Shown here: positions 1 to 6,448 of the stretch, piece by piece
Numbering within the stretch: the stretch's first letter is position 1
How the letters are laid out: each line of letters opens with the position of its first letter
Assembly: GCA_021160785.1 (NCBI GenBank)
Contig: JAGHBX010000131.1
Location: 1-11,360 of the forward strand
Reading direction: 5' to 3'
From: Planctomycetota bacterium
GTDB lineage: Bacteria; Planctomycetota; Phycisphaerae; Sedimentisphaerales; Anaerohalosphaeraceae
DNA: 11,360 bases
Position numbers and translations under genes: made by a program
The notes under the pieces: generated by a model
What the model was told of the DNA's origin: nothing
Databases searched by the model: none
Seen by the model: only the letters and a program-made list of their open reading frames with translations

Positions 1-2
1 AT

Positions 3-1496
3 CAGCGACAGGCCCTGGAGCGAATGACCGACATCATCGAATGGTGGATCGACAACCGCATGCGGCCAAACGGCGAGTTCGGCGGCGGCTGGGGCGACGA
101 CTGCGAGATGTGGCGGTGGCAGGTCCCGGTCCTGATCGGGTTTGACAACCCGAAAATATCCGACGCGCAGCAGCGATTCTCAAACGCGATGATGAACCAG
201 GACCACATGAAGCGCGGCTATACCGATCGTATGACCGACGTCGAGCATACCGCAGAAGACTCAGCCGACGTGATTACCCCCATGATGCATCTGGACGCCG
301 ACAACGAGCTTTGGAAACGCCGCGCCCTGCGCCTCGTAGAACTGATGCAAACGCTCTGGACAGGCCGAAACGACAGAGGCGGGCTTCAGTTTAAGAGCAC
401 ATATTTTACCGTCGACCGGGTCGATACCAATCCGCAGCGGGCCTGCGATACAGTCTATCATCCACGTGCGGTCCAGCCGGCATTGCTCTACTGGCAGCGA
501 ACAGGCGACGCCAGGCTGACAAAACTATTCTCGGCATGGATGGATACATGGGTCGAAGCAACCGCACGCACAGAACGCGGCAAACCCGCCGGCATCATTC
601 CAAGCGCAATCCACTGGCCCGACGGAAACATCGGAGGAATCAGCGACGAATGGTGGAACCCGCGAAACCACGGCGAGTACACACTGTACCTCTGGCCCAG
701 TGCAATGGACATGATGACCGACACGCTGCTCTTAACATGGCACATGACCGGCGACGACAAATACCTCGCGCCGCTTCGCTCGATGGCCCGCATCCAGCTA
801 AAATACCTGAAAGACCCGCCGCAAACACCGCCCGCCGCCGGAACCGCTGCATGGTGCGTACAGGAAATGTCCAGCCTGTCGTCAACGCTCGCCAAGTACA
901 GGTTCCTCACCGGCGCAGAAGAGTTCGACACACTCTTAGACAGACGCATGACCGCCTACATGCGATACCGGCGCAAGCACAATATCGACGCCCTCGCCGC
1001 CTCGCTAAAAGACACCGCCGACGCCCTGAGCATCAACTTCGAAGGCTACACAAGCGAGGTCCGCTACACCGACCGCGTCCTGCGATTCCCAAGGCTGTTC
1101 GACGGCAACGGCATCGTCGCCAAAACATCCGTCCCCATTGGCGAACCCGACACGTCCTTGCTCTATTCGACGGTAACCGGCGATCCGGGCAGCGCACTTT
1201 ATTTCCCGCTCAACGCCGTGCGATGGCTAACGCCCAGCCGCAATATCGCCATCCTCGTAACCGAATCGCAAACCGAGCGATTCACCGCAAAACTATTCAA
1301 TTTCGACACAACCGACCGTCCAATGTCCGCCCAACTCTACCTGCTGAAAGCCGGCAAGTACAAATTCCAACTGACCCGCGATGATTCAAAACAGAAAGCC
1401 CCCCCAAAAAAATCCCTAACCGTCAAAAGCCCGCGCACACAAATAGCATTCACACTACCCCCCCAAACACCATGCACACTAACAATCACCAGGTAG
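3..1496 (+). CDS. 5'-truncated large protein, probable (alpha/alpha)-barrel carbohydrate-active enzyme of unknown family
   Basis: The reading frame is open from base 3, so the gene starts upstream of the window and at least 497 C-terminal residues are visible. The ATG at 24 is probably internal: it has only a GGAG 3 nt before it, and the sequence before it continues the same helix-like pattern. I cannot name the family. Visible features in fragment numbering are a Trp/Asp-rich stretch G-G-G-W-G-D-D-C-E-M-W-R-W at about 27-39, an E-H-T-A-E-D-S-A-D segment at 81-89, D-T-V-Y-H-P-R-A-V-Q-P-A at 149-160, a W-W-N-P-R-N-H-G-E-Y segment at 217-226, and a C-terminal all-beta-looking tail. Alternating aromatic-rich helices and a final beta domain are typical of (alpha/alpha)-toroid glycosidases and polysaccharide lyases, so a glycan-related role is inferred, not shown. 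It converges on apbE with 57 bp between the stop codons. Confidence 0.7.
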   Translation, partial: QRQALERMTDIIEWWIDNRMRPNGEFGGGWGDDCEMWRWQVPVLIGFDNPKISDAQQRFSNAMMNQDHMKRGYTDRMTDVEHTAEDSADVITPMMHLDADNELWKRRALRLVELMQTLWTGRNDRGGLQFKSTYFTVDRVDTNPQRACDTVYHPRAVQPALLYWQRTGDARLTKLFSAWMDTWVEATARTERGKPAGIIPSAIHWPDGNIGGISDEWWNPRNHGEYTLYLWPSAMDMMTDTLLLTWHMTGDDKYLAPLRSMARIQLKYLKDPPQTPPAAGTAAWCVQEMSSLSSTLAKYRFLTGAEEFDTLLDRRMTAYMRYRRKHNIDALAASLKDTADALSINFEGYTSEVRYTDRVLRFPRLFDGNGIVAKTSVPIGEPDTSLLYSTVTGDPGSALYFPLNAVRWLTPSRNIAILVTESQTERFTAKLFNFDTTDRPMSAQLYLLKAGKYKFQLTRDDSKQKAPPKKSLTVKSPRTQIAFTLPPQTPCTLTITR

Positions 1497-1553
1497 GGAA
1501 GTTCTTTTCTATGGAATCTAAAATATACAATATGAAATCTACAATCACTTGAG

Positions 1554-2657
1554 CTATTTGCGTATATAAGCGTCCGCGCCGCTTGTCTTGACGAATTCGA
1601 GTTTCTCATCCGCCGGGATGACGATGGCCTCGGTATTGTCTATGGATTCGATCAGTCCCAGGCCTTTGACCCGCCCCATTACACTTACCGACGTTGCCAG
1701 TGCGTCGGCGTCTATTGCCGTCGCCGCGATAACGGTGACGCTTGTCAATCCGATCGCGCTTGCGGTTGTCGCGGGGTCGATGATATGGCTGTATCGCTTG
1801 TCACCCACCACCACGAATCGCCGGTAATCGCCGCTGGTGGCGATAGCGGCATCGGACAGTGTGAGCACGAGAAGATAGCTGCTCTCACCCGACGGGTCCT
1901 CCAGCCCCACGCGCCAGATGTTGTTGAACTTGGGCGACACACCGAAACAGCAGATGTCCCCGCCGACATCGACCAGTCCGCCCGCGGCGCCGGCCTTTTT
2001 CATTTCCTCGATTGCCCGATCGATAGCATAGCCCTTGGCGATAGCTCCCAAGTCCAGCTTCATACCTTCAACCGCAAAATGCACCGTCTTGTTTTCCTCA
2101 TCCAGGATGAGCTTTTCATAGCCCACCCTGGCCCTGGCTTCAGCGAGTTCCTCTTCGCCGGGTTTTTTGCCGTCCTTCGCCGTTCTTCGCCACAGTTCGA
2201 CAACCGGACCAACGGTGATATCAAAGGCGCCTTGTGTTTTCCCGCTGTAATAAACCGAAGCCTTCAATACCTCGAAGAGTTCGTCGCTGACCTCTACCGG
2301 TCCGGCAAACGCATGCCGGTTGACCACCAACAACTCCGAATCGGCCTTGTAATCGCTCATCATCTCGTCAATCTCGACGAGCTTATCAAAAGCCGCCTCT
2401 ATACTCGCCTTGATCGTCTCGTCATCTTCGGCCACCGCGGTAATGTTGGCAAACGTCCCCATCACAAGCCGACTGCCCCCGAACCCGGATTGCAGTTGGG
2501 GCTGATTCGGGTCCGCCGATTCGATCGTACGCAATGAGATCGTATATCCTTCTCGCTGTCCGTTCGAATTTCCTGACGTGCTGAAATGGCGGATAACCAG
2601 CGCAACAGCTATCATTATCGCAATGGAAACGGTCATCCGAAAAATCTTGTTAATCAC
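1554..2657 (-). CDS. apbE: FAD:protein FMN transferase (ApbE family), membrane-anchored
   Basis: ApbE enzymes use FAD and Mg2+ to attach FMN covalently to Thr/Ser of target flavoproteins, such as Rnf/Nqr subunits or periplasmic FMN-binding-domain reductases. Family motifs are clear (367-aa numbering): L-D-L-G-A-I-A-K-G-Y-A-I-D at 201-213, D-V-G-G-D-I at 230-235, A-T-S-G-D-Y-R-R-F at 273-281, Y-S-H-I-I-D-P at 289-295 and the metal-binding-type D-A-D-A-L-A-T-S at 316-323. Length is normal for the family. The N-terminus has one hydrophobic segment (about 8-22) without a lipobox Cys, so an uncleaved membrane anchor with the enzyme outside the inner membrane is likely. Start choice: the longest frame begins with TTG at 2663, only 2 nt after the purine-rich GAAAGG. 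The GTG at 2657 lies 8 nt after the same GAAAGG and is preferred. No obvious flavoprotein substrate gene is in the window. Confidence 0.93.
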   Translation of the reverse strand: MINKIFRMTVSIAIMIAVALVIRHFSTSGNSNGQREGYTISLRTIESADPNQPQLQSGFGGSRLVMGTFANITAVAEDDETIKASIEAAFDKLVEIDEMMSDYKADSELLVVNRHAFAGPVEVSDELFEVLKASVYYSGKTQGAFDITVGPVVELWRRTAKDGKKPGEEELAEARARVGYEKLILDEENKTVHFAVEGMKLDLGAIAKGYAIDRAIEEMKKAGAAGGLVDVGGDICCFGVSPKFNNIWRVGLEDPSGESSYLLVLTLSDAAIATSGDYRRFVVVGDKRYSHIIDPATTASAIGLTSVTVIAATAIDADALATSVSVMGRVKGLGLIESIDNTEAIVIPADEKLEFVKTSGADAYIRK

Positions 2658-2689
2658 ACGCAAAACCTTTCAATCGCCAAAGAGACCTG

Positions 2690-2718
2690 ATTCTAAATAA
2701 TCGTCATAATTTATTCAA
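2690..2718 (-). promoter_or_regulatory. Predicted promoter of apbE
   Basis: Read on the minus strand, TTGAAT (2713-2718) and TAGAAT (2690-2695) are separated by exactly 17 nt. They match the sigma-70-type consensus at 4/6 and 5/6 positions. Transcription would start near 2683, giving a short leader of about 25 nt that contains the GAAAGG ribosome site before the GTG at 2657. The -35 overlaps that of the divergent radical SAM promoter. This is inferred from sequence only. Confidence 0.55.
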
Positions 2719-2742
2719 CAAATCTTTCTATTGCCGTATAAT
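2714..2742 (+). promoter_or_regulatory. Predicted promoter of the radical SAM gene, giving a leaderless mRNA
   Basis: A perfect TATAAT (2737-2742) is preceded at 17 nt by a weak -35, TTCAAC (2714-2719). Exactly 6 nt separate the TATAAT from the ATG at 2749, so the expected transcription start coincides with the A of the ATG. There is no Shine-Dalgarno-like sequence before this ATG. Both observations fit leaderless initiation. Confidence 0.6.
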
Positions 2743-2748
2743 ACACCT

Positions 2749-4542
2749 ATGAACAGCAAAGATATACAACTATTAAGCCGGCGTCTCGACAGCGAGTTTC
2801 TGCCCCGCGTGCGTCGGCCGGGCCGATATATCGGCGGCGAAGTCAACCAGACCAGGAAAGACCTCTCCGAATGCGATGTGAAGGTGGCGATTTGCTTTCC
2901 CGATGTGTATGAAATCGCGATGAGCCACACGGGTCTTGCGATCATCTACGAGGTCCTGAACCGCATCGAAGGTGTCGCAGCCGAACGCGTCTTCTGCCCC
3001 TGGACCGATGCCGAGCAGGTCCTCCGCGACAAGGGAATCCCGCTTTTTACGCTCGAATCCAAGGCCGCCGTGCGCGATTTCGACATCGTCGCCTTCAGTC
3101 TCAACAACGAACTTTGCTATACGAACATGCTCACCATGCTGGACCTGGCGGGTCTGGCTGTCAGATCGAGCGACCGCGCTGAAGACGACCCACTCATCAT
3201 TGCCGGCGGACAGGTCTCAAACTCCTGCGAGCCCATCGCCGAATTTGTCGATATGTTCGTCCTCGGACACGGCGAAGAAGCAACCGTAAAACTGGTGGAC
3301 CTGTTTCGGCAACAGAGGAACGCGAGCCGCTCGAAAAAAGACTTTCTCCTGGAAGCCGCAAAACGATTCAACTTCGTTTACGTTCCGTCGCTTTACACCT
3401 TTGAATATGAAGGCGACACAATAGCGGCTTTCAAAGCCTGCCAACCGAATCTGCCCACACGATTTGAAAATGCCGTCGTTGACGAGATGGACAGCTCACC
3501 GGTCCCGCTTAAACCCATAGTGCCTTTCGTCAAGGCGGTTCACGAACGCATCAGCATCGAAATCATGCGCGGCTGCCCCGGCCGATGCCGTTTCTGCCAG
3601 GCCGGCTTCTGTCGTCGCCCGATCCGATACCGCAGCGTCGACAGAATTCTCGAAATCGCAGAAGCCAACTATCTCGCCACAGGTTTTGACACCGTAAGTC
3701 TGCTCAGCCTCTCGACCGCCGACTACCCCGATCTCGAAGAACTCGTCGTCCGCCTGCAGGAATACTTCCAGCCCCATCATGTGGGAATCTCACTGCCCAG
3801 CCTCAAAGTCAAGCGGCAACTCCAACTCCTGCCGAAAATGGTTACCTCCGTTCGCAAGAGCGGACTGACCATCGCAGTCGAGGCAGCCGGCGAGAAACTC
3901 CGCAGAGTCATAAACAAACCAATCAGCGACGACGACCTCTTTGCCGGCGTCCGGGCCGCTTACGAGGCCGGATTCCAACGGCTCAAACTCTATTTCATGG
4001 TGGGCTTGCCCGGCGAGACAGAAGAAGATATCGCCCGGATTGCCGAGCTTTCGCACACGCTGGCGCGACTCAGAAAAAACGTCGACGGCAAAGTCGCACA
4101 AATCAACGTTGCGGTAAGCTGGCTGGTGCCCAAGCCACACACACCGTTCGGCTGGCTGGGCCAGAAAGACAGGGCGTATTTTGAAAACGCCAGGGATCTG
4201 ATCCTCCGGCAAAAGCGAAAGCTAAACGCACGCTTCCTGCAGTTCAAGTTTCACAACATTGAAAGCAGCGTCCTCGAATCGGCAATCGCAAGGGGCGACC
4301 GCCGCATGGCGAACATCATCGAAACGGCATGGCGAAACGGCGCGAAATTCGACCTGTGGGATGAGTGCTTTGACTACCGCATCTGGACCGAGGCATTCGC
4401 CGCCAGCGACGCATGCGCCGGCGCCGCCGCACAAAAGAGTTTTGCCGCCGATGAAATCCTGCCATGGCAGCATCTGGGCGGCCCGGAAAAGGCATACCTT
4501 CGAAAACACTTCGCTAATGCGATCGAAGCGGCCGGTCAGTGA
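2749..4542 (+). CDS. TIGR03960-type radical SAM protein (uncharacterised YgiQ/B12-binding-like fold)
   Basis: This is a 597-aa protein. The N-terminal part (about 45-185) looks like the Rossmann-like, cobalamin-binding-like domain found in many radical SAM proteins, with C-F-P-D-V-Y-E-I at 49-56, S-L-N-N-E at 117-121 and G-G-Q-V-S-N at 153-158. The radical SAM cluster motif C-P-G-R-C-R-F-C lies at 276-283 (Cx3CxxC; Cys276, Cys280, Cys283), preceded by M-R-G. Downstream are E-A-A-G-E-K-L-R-R-V-I-N-K (378-390), the S-AdoMet-barrel-like V-G-L-P-G-E-T-E-E-D (418-427), P-K-P-H-T-P-F-G-W (461-469) and a terminal L-P-W-Q-H-L (571-576), a pattern I associate with TIGR03960. The biochemical function of this family is unknown. 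In many genomes it is fused to or next to a DUF2344 (TIGR03936) protein; none is present here. The frame extends upstream to a TTG at 2731, but that codon lies before the TATAAT element, so the ATG at 2749 is chosen. Confidence 0.88.
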   Translation: MNSKDIQLLSRRLDSEFLPRVRRPGRYIGGEVNQTRKDLSECDVKVAICFPDVYEIAMSHTGLAIIYEVLNRIEGVAAERVFCPWTDAEQVLRDKGIPLFTLESKAAVRDFDIVAFSLNNELCYTNMLTMLDLAGLAVRSSDRAEDDPLIIAGGQVSNSCEPIAEFVDMFVLGHGEEATVKLVDLFRQQRNASRSKKDFLLEAAKRFNFVYVPSLYTFEYEGDTIAAFKACQPNLPTRFENAVVDEMDSSPVPLKPIVPFVKAVHERISIEIMRGCPGRCRFCQAGFCRRPIRYRSVDRILEIAEANYLATGFDTVSLLSLSTADYPDLEELVVRLQEYFQPHHVGISLPSLKVKRQLQLLPKMVTSVRKSGLTIAVEAAGEKLRRVINKPISDDDLFAGVRAAYEAGFQRLKLYFMVGLPGETEEDIARIAELSHTLARLRKNVDGKVAQINVAVSWLVPKPHTPFGWLGQKDRAYFENARDLILRQKRKLNARFLQFKFHNIESSVLESAIARGDRRMANIIETAWRNGAKFDLWDECFDYRIWTEAFAASDACAGAAAQKSFAADEILPWQHLGGPEKAYLRKHFANAIEAAGQ

Positions 4543-5234
4543 TGATAGACGCTCTTCTTCAGACCCGGAGGCTGATGCAGGCCGCTACGTCCGTTGGTTT
4601 CTCTGAAATCGACAAGAATCCTCGCCGCCTCCGCCGGGTCGTCAACAACGGTGAAAACGTCAAGATCCTCGGGCGACACACAAGCATGTTCGCTTAACAT
4701 GACATTCTTTATCCAGTCGAGAAGGCCCTGCCAAAACTCGCTGCCCATAAGAATGACCGGGAAATAGACCTGCTTGAGCGTCTGAATGAGCACTATCGAC
4801 TCGAAAAACTCGTCCATCGTGCCGAATCCGCCCGGCATGACAACAAAGCCGTTGGCGTACTTGAGGAACATCACCTTGCGGCAGAAGAAATACCTGAAAT
4901 GAAGCGACAGATTCTGGTACTCGTTGGGGTTCTGCTCAATGGGCAGCTCGATATTGAGCCCGATGCTGCGCCCGCCAGCCTCAAATGCACCCCGGTTGGC
5001 AGCTTCCATAATCCCGCCGCCGCCCCCGGTAATGACCGCAAAGCCGGCCTTGGCAATCTCGTACGAGGTTTTTCTCGCCAACTCGTAATACTTATCGCCC
5101 TCGGGGGTTCTTGCCGAGCCGAAAATCGATACGGCTGGCCCAACGGTGGCAAGTTCATCGAACCCCTCGACAAATTCCGCCATAATCCTGAATATCCGCC
5201 AAGGCTCTTCCGTTGACAGGTTTAATGCACTCAT
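4536..5234 (-). CDS. LOG family protein (TIGR00730 Rossmann-fold nucleotide-binding protein)
   Basis: This is a 232-aa protein of the LOG group, often mislabelled lysine decarboxylase. Characterised members are phosphoribohydrolases that release the free base from nucleoside 5'-monophosphates, including cytokinin riboside monophosphates; others bind or cleave purine/pyrimidine nucleotides. Diagnostic motifs are G-G-G-G-G-I-M-E-A-A-N-R-G at 70-82, S-I-G-L-N-I-E-L-P at 90-98 and the hallmark P-G-G-F-G-T-M-D-E at 134-142. It is slightly longer than minimal LOG proteins because of an extra N-terminal helix (1-30). No signal peptide is seen, so it is cytoplasmic. The ATG is supported by GAGG ending 6 nt upstream. 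It shares 7 bp tail-to-tail with the radical SAM gene. nth lies upstream on the same strand, but a 173-bp gap with a terminator-like hairpin argues against cotranscription. The substrate cannot be read from the sequence. Confidence 0.92.
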   Translation of the reverse strand: MSALNLSTEEPWRIFRIMAEFVEGFDELATVGPAVSIFGSARTPEGDKYYELARKTSYEIAKAGFAVITGGGGGIMEAANRGAFEAGGRSIGLNIELPIEQNPNEYQNLSLHFRYFFCRKVMFLKYANGFVVMPGGFGTMDEFFESIVLIQTLKQVYFPVILMGSEFWQGLLDWIKNVMLSEHACVSPEDLDVFTVVDDPAEAARILVDFRETNGRSGLHQPPGLKKSVYHH

Positions 5235-5320
5235 GAACTACCTCATTCAAAAATTCCCAGAATGTATACTGCTTACGATTGCCAATTCACGTTTGTGCGC
5301 GGGTAAGTACCTTACAACAG

Positions 5321-5343
5321 TAAATTAAAACCCCGCTCGCGGG
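5321..5343 (-). terminator. Probable intrinsic terminator downstream of nth
   Basis: On the minus strand a short GC-only hairpin, CCCGC-GA-GCGGG (5332-5343; equally a 4-bp stem with a 4-nt loop), is followed directly by GTTTTAATTTA. It lies about 65 nt past the nth stop codon. A second GC-rich palindrome (5348-5359) just before it may extend or compete with the stem. Confidence 0.5.
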
Positions 5344-5347
5344 AACC

Positions 5348-5359
5348 CCGGCGCGCCGG
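5348..5359. repeat. Perfect 12-bp GC palindrome
   Basis: CCGGCGCGCCGG is a perfect self-complementary 12-mer next to the terminator-like hairpin. It lies in the minus-strand gap between nth and the LOG gene. It may be part of the terminator structure or a separate binding site; function unknown. Confidence 0.5.
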
Positions 5360-5407
5360 AACCCTAAAAATATATATCGGCCCAAACAGACCTCGGCATA
5401 AGCCAAA

Positions 5408-6091
5408 TCACCACAGTTCGGGTTTGTTGGCCGCCGGACAGTGCGGCGCAATCGGACAATTCGGACAGCCCGGCTTGCGAGCCTTGCAGATATTCCGGCC
5501 GTGCCATATCAGCAGATGACTAAACAGCGACCAGCCGCCCAGCTTCCGCTTCGGCACAATCTCCATCAGGTCAAACTCCAGCTTCACCGGATCGGCGTTT
5601 TCCGACAACCCCAAACGACGGCTCAGGCGAATTACGTGCGTATCGCAAGTGATGCCCGGCGTATCAAACGCATTGCCGAGAATCACGTTCGCCGTCTTCC
5701 GCCCAACGCCCGGAAGCGATGTCAACTCTTCCATCGTACGCGGCACAACGCCATCGAATTCCTCCACTAACATGCGGCAACACTTCTGAATGTTGGTCGC
5801 CTTGTTCCGATAAAATCCCGTCGAACGAATCCCATCCTCTATCTGCGACCTTTTAGCCTCCATGAAGTCGCCCGGCCCCTTGTATTTCCTGAACAGTTCC
5901 TTCGTTACAATATTCACACGCACATCCGTGCACTGGGCGGACAGAATCGTCGCAATCAGCAACTCGAAGGCATTGTCATGATGCAGAGCGATCCTGGCGT
6001 CCGGGTAGGCCCTCTTTAATATCGGAAATATCTTTTGGATACGCTGCTTAGCCACCGCCGGGTCCACCTTTATCTTCTTTCGTCCGGTCAT
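5408..6091 (-). CDS. nth: Endonuclease III (DNA glycosylase/AP lyase)
   Basis: This base-excision repair enzyme removes oxidised pyrimidines and cuts abasic sites by beta-elimination. In the 227-aa product the helix-hairpin-helix L-P-G-V-G-R-K-T-A-N-V lies at 126-136 with the catalytic lysine at 132 (equivalent to E. coli Lys120). The catalytic aspartate is at 150 in C-D-T-H-V (equivalent to Asp138). The [4Fe-4S] ligands Cys202, Cys209, Cys212 and Cys218 have the canonical Cx6Cx2Cx5C spacing. All key residues are intact and the length is normal. Start choice: the frame can begin at an ATG at 6112, but the ATG at 6091 has AGGAAGG ending 5 nt upstream. The 6112 codon lacks a ribosome site and falls inside a TATTAT -10-like hexamer, so 6091 is preferred. 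A run of Lys/Arg just after the start fits a DNA-binding N-terminus. Confidence 0.96.
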   Translation of the reverse strand: MTGRKKIKVDPAVAKQRIQKIFPILKRAYPDARIALHHDNAFELLIATILSAQCTDVRVNIVTKELFRKYKGPGDFMEAKRSQIEDGIRSTGFYRNKATNIQKCCRMLVEEFDGVVPRTMEELTSLPGVGRKTANVILGNAFDTPGITCDTHVIRLSRRLGLSENADPVKLEFDLMEIVPKRKLGGWSLFSHLLIWHGRNICKARKPGCPNCPIAPHCPAANKPELW

Positions 6092-6110
6092 ACTTACCTT
6101 CCTAAAGGGC

Positions 6111-6116
6111 ATAATA
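6111..6116 (-). promoter_or_regulatory. Possible -10 element for nth
   Basis: TATTAT on the minus strand matches the -10 consensus at 5/6 positions. It would place the start of transcription near 6104, leaving a leader of about 13 nt that carries the AGGAAGG ribosome site before the ATG at 6091. No convincing -35 was found at 16-18 nt spacing, so this is tentative. Confidence 0.3.
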
Positions 6117-6240
6117 TGCTGCCTGTCAGTCTAATGCATCCTACACCCGCTTGCAAACAAAACCATACTGAATTAAAGACCCTTGGCGGGCTCCTGGCCC
6201 ACCGGCAACGCCACGAAGTTTTCCTACATCCTCGCCCAAC

Positions 6241-6270
6241 TTGTCATTCCCGCGAAGGTGCCGAATCCAG
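6241..6270. repeat. Degenerate copy of the widespread TTGTCATTCCCGCG…AATCCAG repeat
   Basis: The sequence starts TTGTCATTCCCGCGAAGG and ends GAATCCAG. I recall the common bacterial intergenic repeat as TCATTCCCGCGAAAGCGGGAATCCAG, a short palindrome around CCCGC/GCGGG. Here the second arm is mutated (GGTGCCG), so the palindrome is broken. It is immediately followed by the hairpin at 6275-6309. The identification is from memory, not from a repeat search. Confidence 0.4.
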
Positions 6271-6274
6271 AATA

Positions 6275-6309
6275 AAACAGCCTCTGCCGAAGGCGGTTTC
6301 CTGTTTTTT
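6275..6309 (+). terminator. Hairpin with T run, terminator-like, in the nth/GH130 gap
   Basis: AAACAG (6275-6280) pairs with CTGTTT (6301-6306). An inner stem CTGCC (6284-6288) pairs with GGCGG (6292-6296) around a GAA loop, allowing one G-T pair. A run of six T follows (6304-6309). It resembles an intrinsic terminator on the plus strand, but no plus-strand gene lies just upstream. It may belong to the repeat unit or insulate the GH130 gene. The minus strand also has a T-rich flank, TTTTATT. Confidence 0.4.
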
Positions 6310-6448
6310 CCGCACATACCTGAAATGTCACCTATTTTTCTGTTGCCTTTCTAAAAAGTCCCAATTAACATTCAGCTTTCTACCGGCATTGCCGAACTAA
6401 TAAAGATAACTCGTGCCCGAACGATAAGCCGTATTCTGTGAGGTATTT

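Larger units (their letters stand above)
6092..6448. other. 357-bp intergenic region between divergent nth and GH130 genes
   Basis: No credible gene is present: the long plus-strand frame over 6035-6400 starts inside nth and has no recognisable protein pattern. The region holds the possible nth -10 element, a degenerate dispersed-repeat-like sequence (6241-6270), a hairpin followed by a T run (6275-6309), and the GH130 ribosome site (6438-6443). No convincing promoter for the GH130 gene was found. Confidence 0.6.

Noticed and set aside
536..1384. A 282-codon plus-strand frame within the first gene
   Set aside because: It is an Arg/His-rich shadow in another frame of the first gene, without recognisable motifs; the frame containing the acidic/aromatic blocks is clearly the coding one.
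1399..1412. C7A7 run containing a C-CCA-AAA slippery heptamer as a possible programmed -1 frameshift or sequencing error
   Set aside because: The zero frame continues with a sensible beta-strand-like C-terminus and stops 84 bases later; the -1 frame runs only to about 1554 with no recognisable sequence and no clear downstream stimulatory structure.
1785..2537. A 250-codon plus-strand frame opposite apbE
   Set aside because: It is fully antisense to apbE, which carries unmistakable family motifs, and has no protein pattern of its own.
2731..2748. Upstream TTG start for the radical SAM gene
   Set aside because: It lies before the TATAAT element and lacks a ribosome site; a transcript starting from that promoter would not contain it.
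6092..6112. Longer nth start at the ATG at 6112
   Set aside because: It has no ribosome site and lies inside a TATTAT -10-like element, while the ATG at 6091 has AGGAAGG at good spacing.
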